Assembly: GCF_002259755.1 (NCBI RefSeq)
Contig: NZ_MWWY01000005.1
Span: 186,001 to 250,000 of the forward strand
DNA length: 64,000 nt
Direction of reading: 5' to 3'
Source of the DNA: Bifidobacterium hapali
Lineage (GTDB): Bacteria > Actinomycetota > Actinomycetes > Actinomycetales > Bifidobacteriaceae
Part shown: positions 34,886-43,801 of the stretch, in pieces
Position numbering within the stretch: position 1 is the stretch's first letter
How the letters are laid out: every line of letters begins with the position of its first letter
The notes under the pieces: model-generated
Database searches by the model: none
What the model was told of the DNA's origin: nothing
What the model saw: only the letters and a program-made list of their open reading frames with translations
Made by a program: the position numbers and the translations under genes

Positions 34886-35056
34886 TCACGCCATGTCATT
34901 CACGGACGTCGGATACCACATGGCGAACCATCCAGCATCGTTGTCTGCATGCGATAGCTGTTCGGCCATCCAATTGCGACATATGGTGAAATATTGGTCG
35001 AGCACGTTGTTCAATACGGCGGCTGCTCGTATTGCGATATTGTAGAAACTCAGCAT
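34886..35056 (-). CDS. 56-aa hypothetical microprotein
   Basis: An ORF of 57 codons with an excellent ribosome binding site, CAAGGAGGAACGATC, before the ATG at 35056. The product begins MLSFYNIAIRAAAVLNNVLD and is Trp/Met-rich in the second half (NWMAEQ, GWFAMWYPTS). An amphipathic N-terminal helix is likely. Not recognised. It precedes the microsatellite and TetR gene on the same strand and might be cotranscribed with TetR. Confidence 0.6.
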   Translation of the reverse strand: MLSFYNIAIRAAAVLNNVLDQYFTICRNWMAEQLSHADNDAGWFAMWYPTSVNDMA

Positions 35057-35288
35057 GATCGTTCCTCCTTGAACTTACGTATCTGATGATGAAATCATTC
35101 AGACGTTATTGCATTAATTATCGTATGTTCTGTTCTGAGTTTTCGACTGGAACTTCTAATAAATCATATGATTATATGCTCCTGAAATAGCCGCTATCGA
35201 TAGCAGGTATGATCGCGATAATATCAATATCGTACAGAATGACATTGTAACCAGTTATACGGTTTAGCGTCAGAAAGGTCGTCTGCTT

Positions 35289-36239
35289 ATGTCAGAACGG
35301 GCTGTCAAACGTCCTATTGTGCTATCTGATCTTTCGGAGCGTGTGCCATACAATATCCCCGAACTGCCGATTTATGCGTTTCGTGATCCGTTGAGTTCGT
35401 ACGCTGATTATCGTTGCGCCTGCCACTGGCATCGTGACTTGGAGTTTGTACACGTGATCAGTGGTGCAATGCAGTACTTCGTCAACGGCGTGGTGCATGA
35501 ACTTCATGTTGGCGAAGGATTAGTAGTCAACTCAAGTCGATTGCATTATGGTTTCTCACCGCAGCGGCACGAATGCTGGTTTACTTGTGCAGTAATTAGT
35601 CCGGCGCTGATTGAGCGGCTCACATCTGATATTGCAGCGCGCTGTGATCGTGCGTTTGACCAGCATATGGATGATTGTCTGAGACTGTCTCCTGATGTTT
35701 TGTGGCAGCAAGAGATTCTGAAGAGCATTGATCAGTTGGTGATACAACTGCATGGCGAACGACTCGATCGAGTTTCGCAATCATCATCTGCTCAAGTCAT
35801 CAATCCACTTCCGGCAGTTGCTACAGCGGTTAGTCTGCTCAATGCGGTGCTGGGTCGGTTCCAGTTGTCCACGGCGGCTGATGCAGATGTGTCCATTGAA
35901 CAGCATCATCGTATCGACGTGTTGAATATGACTGGACTTATTCAACAGCGGTTTGCTGAGCCGCTCAGTGTAGAAGATATTGCGGTGGCTGGCAATGTCA
36001 GTCGTACGCAATGCTGCTTGTTGTTCCGGCAATATGTTGGACACACGCCGAATGAATATTTGACTGAGCGTCGGATTGAAGAAGCGAAACGATTGCTGAG
36101 TCAAACAGATGGGGCAATTGCGCAGATCGCACGTGCATGCGGATTTGCATCGGCAAGTTACTTTATTAGTGTGTTTCGTGCGCGGATGGGTGTCACGCCG
36201 GGTATGTATCGAGAACGGCAGCGCAATAACGGACTATAA
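35289..36239 (+). CDS. AraC-family transcriptional regulator with cupin-like sensor domain
   Basis: A 316-aa regulator. The N-terminal ~130 residues are a cupin-type ligand domain (ACHWHRDLEFVHVISGAM, VHELHVGEGLVVNSSRLHYG). The C-terminal ~100 residues hold the two AraC helix-turn-helix motifs: LSVEDIAVAGNVSRTQCCLLF, then GHTPNEYLTERRIEEAKRLL and IAQIARACGFASASYFI. Such regulators commonly activate carbohydrate genes. Likely ligand is a sugar; target unknown. AGAAAGG precedes the ATG. Confidence 0.93.
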   Translation: MSERAVKRPIVLSDLSERVPYNIPELPIYAFRDPLSSYADYRCACHWHRDLEFVHVISGAMQYFVNGVVHELHVGEGLVVNSSRLHYGFSPQRHECWFTCAVISPALIERLTSDIAARCDRAFDQHMDDCLRLSPDVLWQQEILKSIDQLVIQLHGERLDRVSQSSSAQVINPLPAVATAVSLLNAVLGRFQLSTAADADVSIEQHHRIDVLNMTGLIQQRFAEPLSVEDIAVAGNVSRTQCCLLFRQYVGHTPNEYLTERRIEEAKRLLSQTDGAIAQIARACGFASASYFISVFRARMGVTPGMYRERQRNNGL

Positions 36240-36241
36240 GA

Positions 36242-36384
36242 GCGTGGCAGAAATCGCTCGCTGAGGCGCCGTTCAGCGAGCGATTTCTGCCACGCGTTTC
36301 TGTGAGTGGCGGTTTTCTCTCACTGACGACAGTCTAAGCGAGCGAAAACCGCCACTCACATCAATGGCGGCGGTTTTCTCACTG
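36242..36384. repeat. Family C hairpins (copy C2, two hairpins plus a half)
   Basis: First hairpin: a perfect 23-bp stem GCGTGGCAGAAATCGCTCGC plus TGA, 8-nt loop (36242-36295). Second: GTGAGTGGCGGTTTTC arms with an imperfect inner part (36302-36359). A third half-arm GGCGGTTTTCTCACTGA follows near 36368. Between convergent AraC and LacI genes, so probably a bidirectional terminator. Confidence 0.75.
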
Positions 36385-36397
36385 ATACTGCGAATGA

Positions 36398-37516
36398 TTA
36401 TCGATGCGGCAGCGATTCGCGCAGGACGATATCAGGTGTGCTTTGCACGAAAATGAGCCGGTTAGCTGATTGCTGTGCGCTGACTGTCGTGCCGTTCGTA
36501 CCAGCATCGTCCCGTTCGGTGAGCACACAGTCAACTGCCGCCTGTCCCATTTCGGTGAGCGGCAAATGAACGGTTGTCAGCGAAGGATGCACGTCAACTG
36601 AGTAAGGGATATCACCGAAGCCAGTTACGCCAATTTGTGTCCCGGGTTCAATGTCATTGGCGCGCAAAGCGGTCATTGCTCCAATTGCCATCACATCGTT
36701 CAGCGCAATAATCGAATCCACGCCAGCTCCGTCGTAGGCGGCACCAGCGCCAGCTATCAGCAGTCCGGATCGTGCCATTTGCATTACCGCCGCATATCCT
36801 TCTGTCCGACTGAACCGACCATTGACAATCGCACGCGGGTCAACGGCAATGCCTGCCTTGTTCAGCGCATCCGTCACTCCACCTAAACGTTCGCGCGACG
36901 AACGATGATTGTCATCCCCCTTGAGAATCGCAGGACGCCGGTATCCTGAATCCACTACCAACTTGGCGATCGCGCGAGCACCAACTTCATTAGCAACGTC
37001 TACGGCAGGAAATGGCAGGTTGCGGTTGAGAATAAACACTGCTCGCCCGCCCGCAGCTTCGTATTGACGCAACTCCGCTTCAAGAGCGGTTCGTTCCGGC
37101 GCGTCAATATATTCACTTTCTGAAATGATGATGCCGCGTGGTCGAGTGGCAGTTGCCTTGCATACGGCTTCGAGTTCTTCTTTGGGCCCCGCCGCAACTC
37201 CGATAGTTACTGCAATGCCGTGTTCCCCGGCTGCTTTTACCACGCCTTGCGAGACGGACGCGAAGTACGGGTCGGAAATGTCGGAGACAAGCAACACAAT
37301 GCTTGGTGCTGCGCCTTTGGCTACCGCTTGAGCATACGCGTTCGGTCGGTAGTTGAGTTTTTTGGCGGCTTCCATGACCTTGACGTATGAATCGTTGCGT
37401 ACTTTGCGTGCGCTACCGTTGAGCGCGCGAGACGCAGTGGCAATGGATACGCCGGCTTTTTTGGCAACGTCCATTAAAGTTGCGGGGGAGACTGACTTGT
37501 CGTTCTGCTCTGCCAC
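36398..37516 (-). CDS. LacI-family transcriptional regulator
   Basis: A 372-aa regulator. The HTH spans residues 13-37 (TLMDVAKKAGVSIATASRAL with the hinge NYRPN following). The periplasmic-binding-protein-like domain shows VSDISDPYFASVSQGV and VTGFGDIPYSVDVHPSLTTV. It begins with GTG at 37516. It is divergent from glycerate kinase, and LacI-type operators lie on both sides of the shared promoter region (37541 and 37802), so it probably controls glxK and itself. Confidence 0.93.
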   Translation of the reverse strand: MAEQNDKSVSPATLMDVAKKAGVSIATASRALNGSARKVRNDSYVKVMEAAKKLNYRPNAYAQAVAKGAAPSIVLLVSDISDPYFASVSQGVVKAAGEHGIAVTIGVAAGPKEELEAVCKATATRPRGIIISESEYIDAPERTALEAELRQYEAAGGRAVFILNRNLPFPAVDVANEVGARAIAKLVVDSGYRRPAILKGDDNHRSSRERLGGVTDALNKAGIAVDPRAIVNGRFSRTEGYAAVMQMARSGLLIAGAGAAYDGAGVDSIIALNDVMAIGAMTALRANDIEPGTQIGVTGFGDIPYSVDVHPSLTTVHLPLTEMGQAAVDCVLTERDDAGTNGTTVSAQQSANRLIFVQSTPDIVLRESLPHR

Positions 37517-37540
37517 GTTTTCTACTTATCCTGCACTTCT

Positions 37541-37567
37541 TGGAAAAACTATCTTAAGCGTTTTCCA
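37541..37567. promoter_or_regulatory. Inverted repeat with LacI-like half-sites
   Basis: TGGAAAA and TTTTCCA arms around AAGCG, immediately upstream of the LacI gene start. Candidate autoregulatory site. Confidence 0.45.
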
Positions 37568-37801
37568 GTATAGCGTGTTGCGATGAAGTACTTGCGGGTG
37601 CTTCGTACATAGGTGAGATTAACGAATTATGTGGGTTGCCAGTTGGCATTGGTGATTTGCGTGAAAATTAAAACGGTGCATGTGAATTTTTGTCGCAGTG
37701 TAGTGGGACTCATTCCATGGGCTCATTTCAGTGAATGATATGCAAATGCTGAGCGAAGCTTCGCGTAATTTACCTCTTTTCTCTCACTCTCTATCTCAGA
37801 C

Positions 37802-37815
37802 GGTAAGCGCTTTCC
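37802..37815. promoter_or_regulatory. LacI-type operator candidate upstream of glxK
   Basis: GGTAAGCGCTTTCC is a dyad around GC with six of seven pairs, 33 bp before the glycerate kinase start. Confidence 0.55.
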
Positions 37816-37847
37816 ATTTCGGCGTGTCGTGCGGTAGGCTGGTAGAC

Positions 37848-38984
37848 ATGACGCGATATGTATGCGCCCCTGACTCCTTTAAGGAGAGCCTGACCGCCAT
37901 GCAAGCGGCACAGGCGATGGCGCGGGGGATACGACAGGCTCAGCCGGATGCTGAGATTCGATTGCTACCGATGGCTGACGGCGGTGAAGGTACCGCGCAA
38001 GCATTGGCTGATGCAACAGGCGGCACGATGCACACGGTCACAGCACATGATCCGCTCGGCCGATCAATCACGACTTGTTATGCTATGCTCGGCGACGGCG
38101 TGACTGCTGTTGTAGAGACTGCTGCAGCAAGTGGACTGGGCTTGCTGAGTCGCGAGGAACGCAATCCGCGCATTACCAGTTCATACGGCACTGGCGAGCT
38201 TATCGAAGCTGCTCTTGATGCTGGAGCCACGACGATTATCGTCGGTCTTGGCGGCAGCGCAACCAATGATGCAGGCGCTGGTATTCTTGAAGCTCTCGGT
38301 GTGCGACTACTTGACGCAAATAACCGTGAATTAGCTCATGGCGGCGCGGCCTTGACTGATTTGGCTCACATTGACACGAATAATCTCGACCCGAGACTTG
38401 CCGCAGTGACCATCATCGCCGCTTGCGATGTGACCAATCCTCTGACTGGTCCAAGTGGTGCAAGCGCCGTATTCGGCCCGCAGAAAGGCGCGTGCGCCGA
38501 AGATGTTGCCGTACTCGACCATGCGCTCGCTCATTTCGCTGCTGTTGCCGAACGTCAGCTCGGCATAACGCTCGCGAATCGTCAAGGTGGAGGCGCTGCC
38601 GGCGGTATTGGTGCAACATTACTTGCATTCCTACACGCCGAGTTCAAGCCCGGCATTGATTTAGTCATCGAACGATCAGGACTGAACGAAGCGACGCAAT
38701 GGGCAGATGTAGTCTTCACGGGTGAAGGATCAATTGACTTCCAAACCAAGTTTGGCAAGACTCCAGCCGGCGTTGCTAAAACTGCCAAACACTACGGCAA
38801 ACCAGTCGTAGCAATTGCTGGACATATCGGCGAAGGCATCGGCGAACTGTATGACTGCGGCATCGATGCAGTATTCGGCATCGCTCCCGGTGCAGCTAGC
38901 TTGCCCGACCTACTGCGCAACGCATCTGCCAACGTCGAACGTACCGCAGAGCAAGTCACACGCTTGCTGAACGTGTGTTGCTGA
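37848..38984 (+). CDS. glxK: Glycerate kinase, GlxK family
   Basis: A 378-aa enzyme phosphorylating D-glycerate with ATP to 2- or 3-phosphoglycerate. Family blocks: YVCAPDSFKESLTAMQAA at the N-terminus, PMADGGEGT, GLGGSATNDAGAG and FTGEGSIDFQTKFGKTP. The frame is open from 37731, but the ATG at 37848 gives the family length and start. No strong Shine-Dalgarno. With the two hydroxyacid dehydrogenases in this window it could form a hydroxypyruvate-glycerate-phosphoglycerate route; this is inference. Confidence 0.95.
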   Translation: MTRYVCAPDSFKESLTAMQAAQAMARGIRQAQPDAEIRLLPMADGGEGTAQALADATGGTMHTVTAHDPLGRSITTCYAMLGDGVTAVVETAAASGLGLLSREERNPRITSSYGTGELIEAALDAGATTIIVGLGGSATNDAGAGILEALGVRLLDANNRELAHGGAALTDLAHIDTNNLDPRLAAVTIIAACDVTNPLTGPSGASAVFGPQKGACAEDVAVLDHALAHFAAVAERQLGITLANRQGGGAAGGIGATLLAFLHAEFKPGIDLVIERSGLNEATQWADVVFTGEGSIDFQTKFGKTPAGVAKTAKHYGKPVVAIAGHIGEGIGELYDCGIDAVFGIAPGAASLPDLLRNASANVERTAEQVTRLLNVCC

Positions 38985-39016
38985 ATTGGTCGAATTGCTG
39001 TTCATCCAATTCAGCA
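38979..39016. terminator. Hairpin overlapping the glxK stop
   Basis: TGCTGAATTGG and CCAATTCAGCA form an 11-bp perfect stem with a 16-nt loop that begins inside the stop codon region. It is followed by a family D-like stretch, AGATAGGTAGTCC. Confidence 0.55.
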
Positions 39017-39078
39017 GATAGGTAGTCCGACTTCTCAGTCCGTGTCATTGTGGAATCATTCGATAAAGGATATTGATC

Positions 39079-39207
39079 ATGCGCCCTGCACAAGTAGTAG
39101 CCGATTGCAGTGGCGTGGTGACAGTTCATTGCTGTAAAAGTGAGTTCGGCTCAGCAATTGGCTGCTGTTCACATATTGCGATCAAGTTAACGAGTCAACT
39201 CTTCTGA
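39079..39207 (+). CDS. 42-aa Cys-rich ORF, doubtful
   Basis: AAAGGATATTGATC precedes an ATG opening MRPAQVVADCSGVVTVHCCK, with five cysteines in 42 residues. It could be a real microprotein or a chance ORF in the GH43 leader; no homologue is known to me. Confidence 0.25.
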   Translation: MRPAQVVADCSGVVTVHCCKSEFGSAIGCCSHIAIKLTSQLF

Positions 39208-39274
39208 TAGCGCAAACATCGTCGGCATTGTCTGCGGCATCATCGGCATCATCGACCATCACAAAGGAGCAGTA

Positions 39275-40936
39275 ATGACCACGATGATCACTAACCCAAT
39301 CCTGCCGGGCTTCCATCCCGACTCGAGTGCGCTACGTGTCGGTGACGACTACTACATCGCCGTATCCACATTCGAATGGTGGCCAGGCATCGACATCTAC
39401 CATTCGCGCGATCTCGTCAACTGGGAGTGGATCGTCGCACCCGTCAACCGCGAATCACAGGTCGATTTGCGCGGCAACTACGATTCCGGCTCACTGTGGG
39501 CACCGCACTTAAGCTATGCAGACGGCAAATTCTGGCTCGTCTACACTGATGTGAAAACCTACGCGCCGTTCAAAGACACGCTCAACTACGTCATCACCGC
39601 GCCGACCATTACCGGTCCGTGGAGCGAGCCGAGCTTCCTGACTGCATCCGGTTTCGACCCAGCCATCTTCCACGATGACGACGGTCGCAAATGGTTCCTT
39701 AACATGCTCTACGACTACCGTCCGGGCCATCAGAGGTTCGCTGGCACAGTCATTCAGGAATTCGATCCCGTGACCATGCGACTGATCGGTGAACGCAAGC
39801 ATTTCTACAAAGGCACCAAACTCGGCGTATGCGAAGGTCCACAAATCCTCAAGAAAGACGGCTGGTACTACCTGCTGTGCGCGGCCGGCGGCACAGGCTA
39901 CATGCACGCCGCAACCGTCGCACGCGCCCGCACACTCGAAGGACCATTCGAAGATTCGCCGTACACGCCACTCATGACCACGAGTGATGAGCCAAGCAAT
40001 CCGTTACAAAAATCTGGACACTGTTGCTTCCTGCAAATCGGTGACGAATGGTACGTCACGCAAATTTGCGGTCGTCCCCTGACTGAACGCGGCAATTGCA
40101 CGCTCGGCCGCGAAACCGCCATCCAGAAAATCTATTGGACTGAAGATGGTTGGCCAAGACTGATCAACAACACGATCAGCCCTGATCTGCGCGTACCTGC
40201 GCCAGCTGTTTCACAAGGTATTGCGCAGGAAACTGACCATTCTGAACGCATCGAATTTGAGTATGATTCCGCTGCACAAGCTGCCGCTCCGCTCAACTCC
40301 GCAACCGACCCGGCCATTCCGTCGAGCTTTAAGACTCTGCGTGGAGCTTTGCGTGCAGAGCGTGATTACTCGCTTACCGCACGTCCGGGCTGGCTGAGAC
40401 TGTATGGAGACCAGTCGTTGCGCTCGCAGCACCATCAGACGTTGTTTGCTCGACGTTGGGAATCGTACGATTTCGACGCTGAGACTGTGCTCGATTTTGA
40501 GCCGGAAAACTATCAGCAAGTGGCTGGTCTAATCCTGTATTACGATACGCAAAACTGGGTTTACGCGTATGTATCGTTTGATTCAGAAGGCACTGATCGG
40601 CGCATTATTCAAGTGTTGCGCTGCGATCATGGTGCACTCGACTATGGTTCCGACGCGCTTGCTTTGGACGAGGAGCCGGTGCGGTTGAAAGTTGAAGTGA
40701 GGCATGACACTGCTCACTTCCGATTCGCGCAAGGCCCGAACATGCGCGGTGACAACGCTCTGTGGAAGGCAATCGGCGGCGCGCAACCGGCGGACCATAT
40801 TAGCGATGACTACGTGGAACGCACGATTCAAGGCTGCGCGTTTACTGGTGGCATGGTTGGCATCTGCTCGCAAGATATGGATGCCAAGCGTTCGCATGCA
40901 GACTTCCAGTATTTCGACTATCGCGAACAGCACTGA
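39275..40936 (+). CDS. Glycoside hydrolase family 43 beta-xylosidase
   Basis: A 553-aa intracellular enzyme (no signal peptide). N-terminal five-bladed beta-propeller: base Asp16 in GFHPDSSA, pKa-modulating Asp128 in SGFDPAIF, acid Glu187 in GVCEGPQ. A C-terminal beta-sandwich starts near 330 (GH43_C2, LRSQHHQTLFARRWE, VAGLILYYDTQNWVY). Length and motifs fit GH43 subfamily 11 xylosidases, hydrolysing xylo-oligosaccharides imported whole. AAAGGAGCAGTA precedes the ATG at 39275 (another at 39284). No transporter is adjacent. Confidence 0.93.
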   Translation: MTTMITNPILPGFHPDSSALRVGDDYYIAVSTFEWWPGIDIYHSRDLVNWEWIVAPVNRESQVDLRGNYDSGSLWAPHLSYADGKFWLVYTDVKTYAPFKDTLNYVITAPTITGPWSEPSFLTASGFDPAIFHDDDGRKWFLNMLYDYRPGHQRFAGTVIQEFDPVTMRLIGERKHFYKGTKLGVCEGPQILKKDGWYYLLCAAGGTGYMHAATVARARTLEGPFEDSPYTPLMTTSDEPSNPLQKSGHCCFLQIGDEWYVTQICGRPLTERGNCTLGRETAIQKIYWTEDGWPRLINNTISPDLRVPAPAVSQGIAQETDHSERIEFEYDSAAQAAAPLNSATDPAIPSSFKTLRGALRAERDYSLTARPGWLRLYGDQSLRSQHHQTLFARRWESYDFDAETVLDFEPENYQQVAGLILYYDTQNWVYAYVSFDSEGTDRRIIQVLRCDHGALDYGSDALALDEEPVRLKVEVRHDTAHFRFAQGPNMRGDNALWKAIGGAQPADHISDDYVERTIQGCAFTGGMVGICSQDMDAKRSHADFQYFDYREQH

Positions 40937-41016
40937 TATGGGCTGATTGCCTAGCATTTTTCGGTTTTCTAACTTCCAAGTATGCACTTCCAAATATGCA
41001 ACGAAAGGAATAAATT

Positions 41017-41904
41017 ATGACATGGGAACTAGCAGCGTCCACTTTGGGCGCACCGTACGATTCAATGGATGAGCTTGCTCGTACGTTCAAGGCGACAGGT
41101 GTTCATCAGATCGAAGTCGCCGTCGGCGATGAGATGAAGTTCACGATGACCTCCACCGACGACGAACTCAAAGCGATGCGCGATGAGCTGGCCGAGAAGG
41201 CCGGTGTGTCCATCTTCTCCGTCGACTCGCGTGTGCAGGTGTGCAACACCGCCCGCGAAGAGGATGAGCTGGTTGAAAGTCTTGAGCACTGCCTGCATAT
41301 GGCGTCCGTGCTCGGTGCACGTTATGTGCGCGTATTCCCCTCTGCACCGCTTGAGCCCTCCTGTGACCCGGACCGTCTGCCGGGCATGGTGCTGCCGAAG
41401 GGTATGAATCTCGCTGGAGTGTCCAAACGCGGTGCCCAGATCATCGCCCGAGCGCTGCCGACTGCCGACAAGCTCGGCGTCCAACCGTTGATTGAAACGC
41501 ACGACAGCCACACCAATGGCGAGCGTAACGCGATCATCCACTACTATCTCGATAAGCTCGCCCCGGGCAATCAGGTCGGTTCCATCTGGGATCTGGCCCA
41601 TCCGTGGCGTGTCGGCGAAGCACCAGCGGTGACCTTCGATTACCTGAAGCCGTATCTGGTTGGCGGTCGTGGCGTCGTGCAGATCAAGGATTGTGCGTTC
41701 CCCGGCGACCAGACCCCGGTATTGCAAGGCACTGGTCGTGTGCCGCTGGCCGAATGCTGCAAGCTGCTCAAGGACGGTGGCTACACGGGTCCGCTCTCCC
41801 TCGAATGGGAGCGTCGCTGGTATCCGCATGCTGAGCCGCTTGAGGAAGCGTTGATCGCCGCCCGCAAGGCCATTGAAGCACTGCCTGCCGAATCGCAGCT
41901 GTGA
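41017..41904 (+). CDS. Sugar phosphate isomerase/epimerase, AP-endonuclease-2-like TIM barrel
   Basis: A 295-aa TIM-barrel protein (xylose isomerase-like). Metal-binding residues are likely in ETHDSHTNGE (Glu, His), WDLAHPW (Asp, His), QIKDCAF and the final SLEWER Glu. Family members isomerise or epimerise sugars or polyols. The adjacent beta-xylosidase suggests pentose metabolism but the substrate is not fixed. GAAAGGAATAAATT precedes the ATG. Confidence 0.9.
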   Translation: MTWELAASTLGAPYDSMDELARTFKATGVHQIEVAVGDEMKFTMTSTDDELKAMRDELAEKAGVSIFSVDSRVQVCNTAREEDELVESLEHCLHMASVLGARYVRVFPSAPLEPSCDPDRLPGMVLPKGMNLAGVSKRGAQIIARALPTADKLGVQPLIETHDSHTNGERNAIIHYYLDKLAPGNQVGSIWDLAHPWRVGEAPAVTFDYLKPYLVGGRGVVQIKDCAFPGDQTPVLQGTGRVPLAECCKLLKDGGYTGPLSLEWERRWYPHAEPLEEALIAARKAIEALPAESQL

Positions 41905-41948
41905 TGAACTGGCGTCGGCCATTGTGATCGTCGTCCGTTCAATCAGAC

Positions 41949-42119
41949 GGCCGTAACTCAGCAGGATCGGCATCCTTTCCTTGAGTTACGGCCTTCTCAG
42001 ACCCCTTTGGAGGCCGTAACTCAGCAGTATCGCAATCTTCTCCTTGAGTTACGGCCGTCTGAAGGGCTTTTGGAGGCCGTAACTCAAGGTGAGGGTGGAG
42101 ATACTGCTCAGTCACGGCC
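41949..42119. repeat. Family B palindromic array (copy B1, three 63-bp units)
   Basis: Units start at 41949, 42012 and 42075. Each is a 12-bp arm GGCCGTAACTCA, 21-nt loop, complementary arm (the last has TCAGTCACGGCC) and an 18-nt linker such as GTCTGAAGGGCTTTTGGA. Loop sequences are conserved and directional; the third unit is inverted. Confidence 0.9.
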
Positions 42120-42137
42120 TGTATGGCGAATCCGATC

Positions 42138-43211
42138 TCACGGACGAGTCGGTGTACCCTCGACGAGCGACTCCGCAGGCAGTAGATCGTACGGCATCTG
42201 CTTTTTCACCCAGTAGAAGATGAGCAGTGCGAATGTGAATATGCTGGCCCTAGGAATCAGCTGCGCGAACACGACAATCATGAATACCGCCGTCCGCAAT
42301 GCATAGAACAGCGCGCGACGCCAGCCGGAACGTGGTCGCGTCTCGCACGTCATATGCGTGAACCCGCCACCGAGCGTTTGTCCGTTGCGCAGCAACGGCA
42401 CCAACAGTTCGAAGATGAGCAGCGAGATCAACATCGTCACATCGTAGATCGTGACATCATTGCCGAATATGTGACCGACAGCCGGAATCGTCTGCCATGT
42501 TGCGATGTCACGCACCACCGTCATGTCGTAGACGATCGTGATCAGCATGGCCGCCGGCATTGCAACGACCGTGACGACTGTCAGATCGATCACATACGCG
42601 ATGCAGCGTCGCAAGAATCCCGGCCGAGTCACCGTTGTCAGATCGTGCGTGCGTGGCGGCACAAGCCGGTCGAACAATTTGGCTGCGACGTAACCGAGTA
42701 CCGCTCCCAGCGTGTTTGTGATCAGATCATCCACGTCGAACAGTCGGTACGAGCACGGGTAGAGTCCAAGGAATCCGGTCAACTGCAATGTTTCGATCAT
42801 CAGACTCGTCGCGAAGCCGAACGGCAGTGCCGCGGCGATCGGCCAGCGGAATACGCGACCCATGATGAAGCCGAGTGGTAGGAAGAATAGGACGTTCAAA
42901 GCGAGCTGCATAATCGCTGACAGACCGTCGGCGCGGATGTCGCCGATGAACTGCAGTGGGTTGAGTTGCGGGGTGAGATGATGCGCGGCACAGTATGCGG
43001 CTGGATCTGCTGGCATCGGATACAGCGTGAAGCAGAGTAGTCCGATGGCGTACAGTACCGTGCCATACGCAACGAGAGCCTGCGCGAAGCGGATGCGATT
43101 ATAACGGTGGTACAGCAGCGCGAGCACCGGCACCGTAAGCACCGCTGACATGAACGGCCACAGTGCGACCGCCAGCATGAACGGACGGCTGAAATATGCG
43201 ATGTATCCCAT
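42138..43211 (-). CDS. VanZ-RDD fusion membrane protein
   Basis: A 357-aa membrane protein. The first ~190 residues are VanZ-like, with helices and the LCFTLYPM, LNVLFFLPLGF and ETLQL..DVDDLITNTLGAVLG motifs. Residues ~195-330 are an RDD domain (RRCIAYVIDLTVVTVV, GQTLGGG). VanZ proteins confer low-level teicoplanin resistance; RDD domains are linked to transport. The fusion function is unknown. AGAGAGGAACATC precedes the ATG. Family B arrays flank it on both sides. Confidence 0.92.
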   Translation of the reverse strand: MGYIAYFSRPFMLAVALWPFMSAVLTVPVLALLYHRYNRIRFAQALVAYGTVLYAIGLLCFTLYPMPADPAAYCAAHHLTPQLNPLQFIGDIRADGLSAIMQLALNVLFFLPLGFIMGRVFRWPIAAALPFGFATSLMIETLQLTGFLGLYPCSYRLFDVDDLITNTLGAVLGYVAAKLFDRLVPPRTHDLTTVTRPGFLRRCIAYVIDLTVVTVVAMPAAMLITIVYDMTVVRDIATWQTIPAVGHIFGNDVTIYDVTMLISLLIFELLVPLLRNGQTLGGGFTHMTCETRPRSGWRRALFYALRTAVFMIVVFAQLIPRASIFTFALLIFYWVKKQMPYDLLPAESLVEGTPTRP

Positions 43212-43370
43212 GATGTTCCTCTCTCTGCATGCCTGCTGTGGGTACGGATACCGAACTCACTCCGGCCCTGTCATGCGCCGACAATCGTATGCCACTGTAG
43301 CGGCCGATCCCGTCGTTTGGCATCGGCTGATGGGATGATGTGTGCGATTGACCGTCATCTTTGTGGCTAT

Positions 43371-43541
43371 GACCGTAACTGAGCGGTATCGTGTTCCTCT
43401 CCTTGAGTTACGGCCGTCTGGAAGGCTTTTGGAGGCCGTAACTGAGCGCTAACCTCACTCCTTCATTGAGTTACGGCCTTTTGACGGCTCCACAGAGGCC
43501 GTAACTCAATGAAAAGGTATGGATAATGCTCAGTTACGGCC
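43371..43541. repeat. Family B palindromic array (copy B2, three 63-bp units)
   Basis: Units at 43371, 43434 and 43497; period 63 bp as in B1. First two units are in one orientation, the last in the other, again as in B1. Arms are ACCGTAACTGA / TGAGTTACGGCC and variants. It lies 260 bp upstream of the second DUF559-like gene. Confidence 0.9.
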
Positions 43542-43801
43542 TTGAAACGGCATGAGAACGGCCGTAAGCCGTGGAAGACTTGCGGTAGTGCACGTCCTCG
43601 CAGACTGATCCTATCGTTCGTCATCGGAAAGCGTAGAAGCCTGCGTCAAGACTGGATTTGCCCGCATGCAAAAGTTATCCACATACTGTTGGCGGCATGC
43701 ACTACCCGCATATTACAAGGCGACACGCCGTATGAACCACCGTTCGACCACATACCTCGTTTTTGCTTGCGCAGACGGCAGTCACTCGGCATGATCGGTT
43801 C

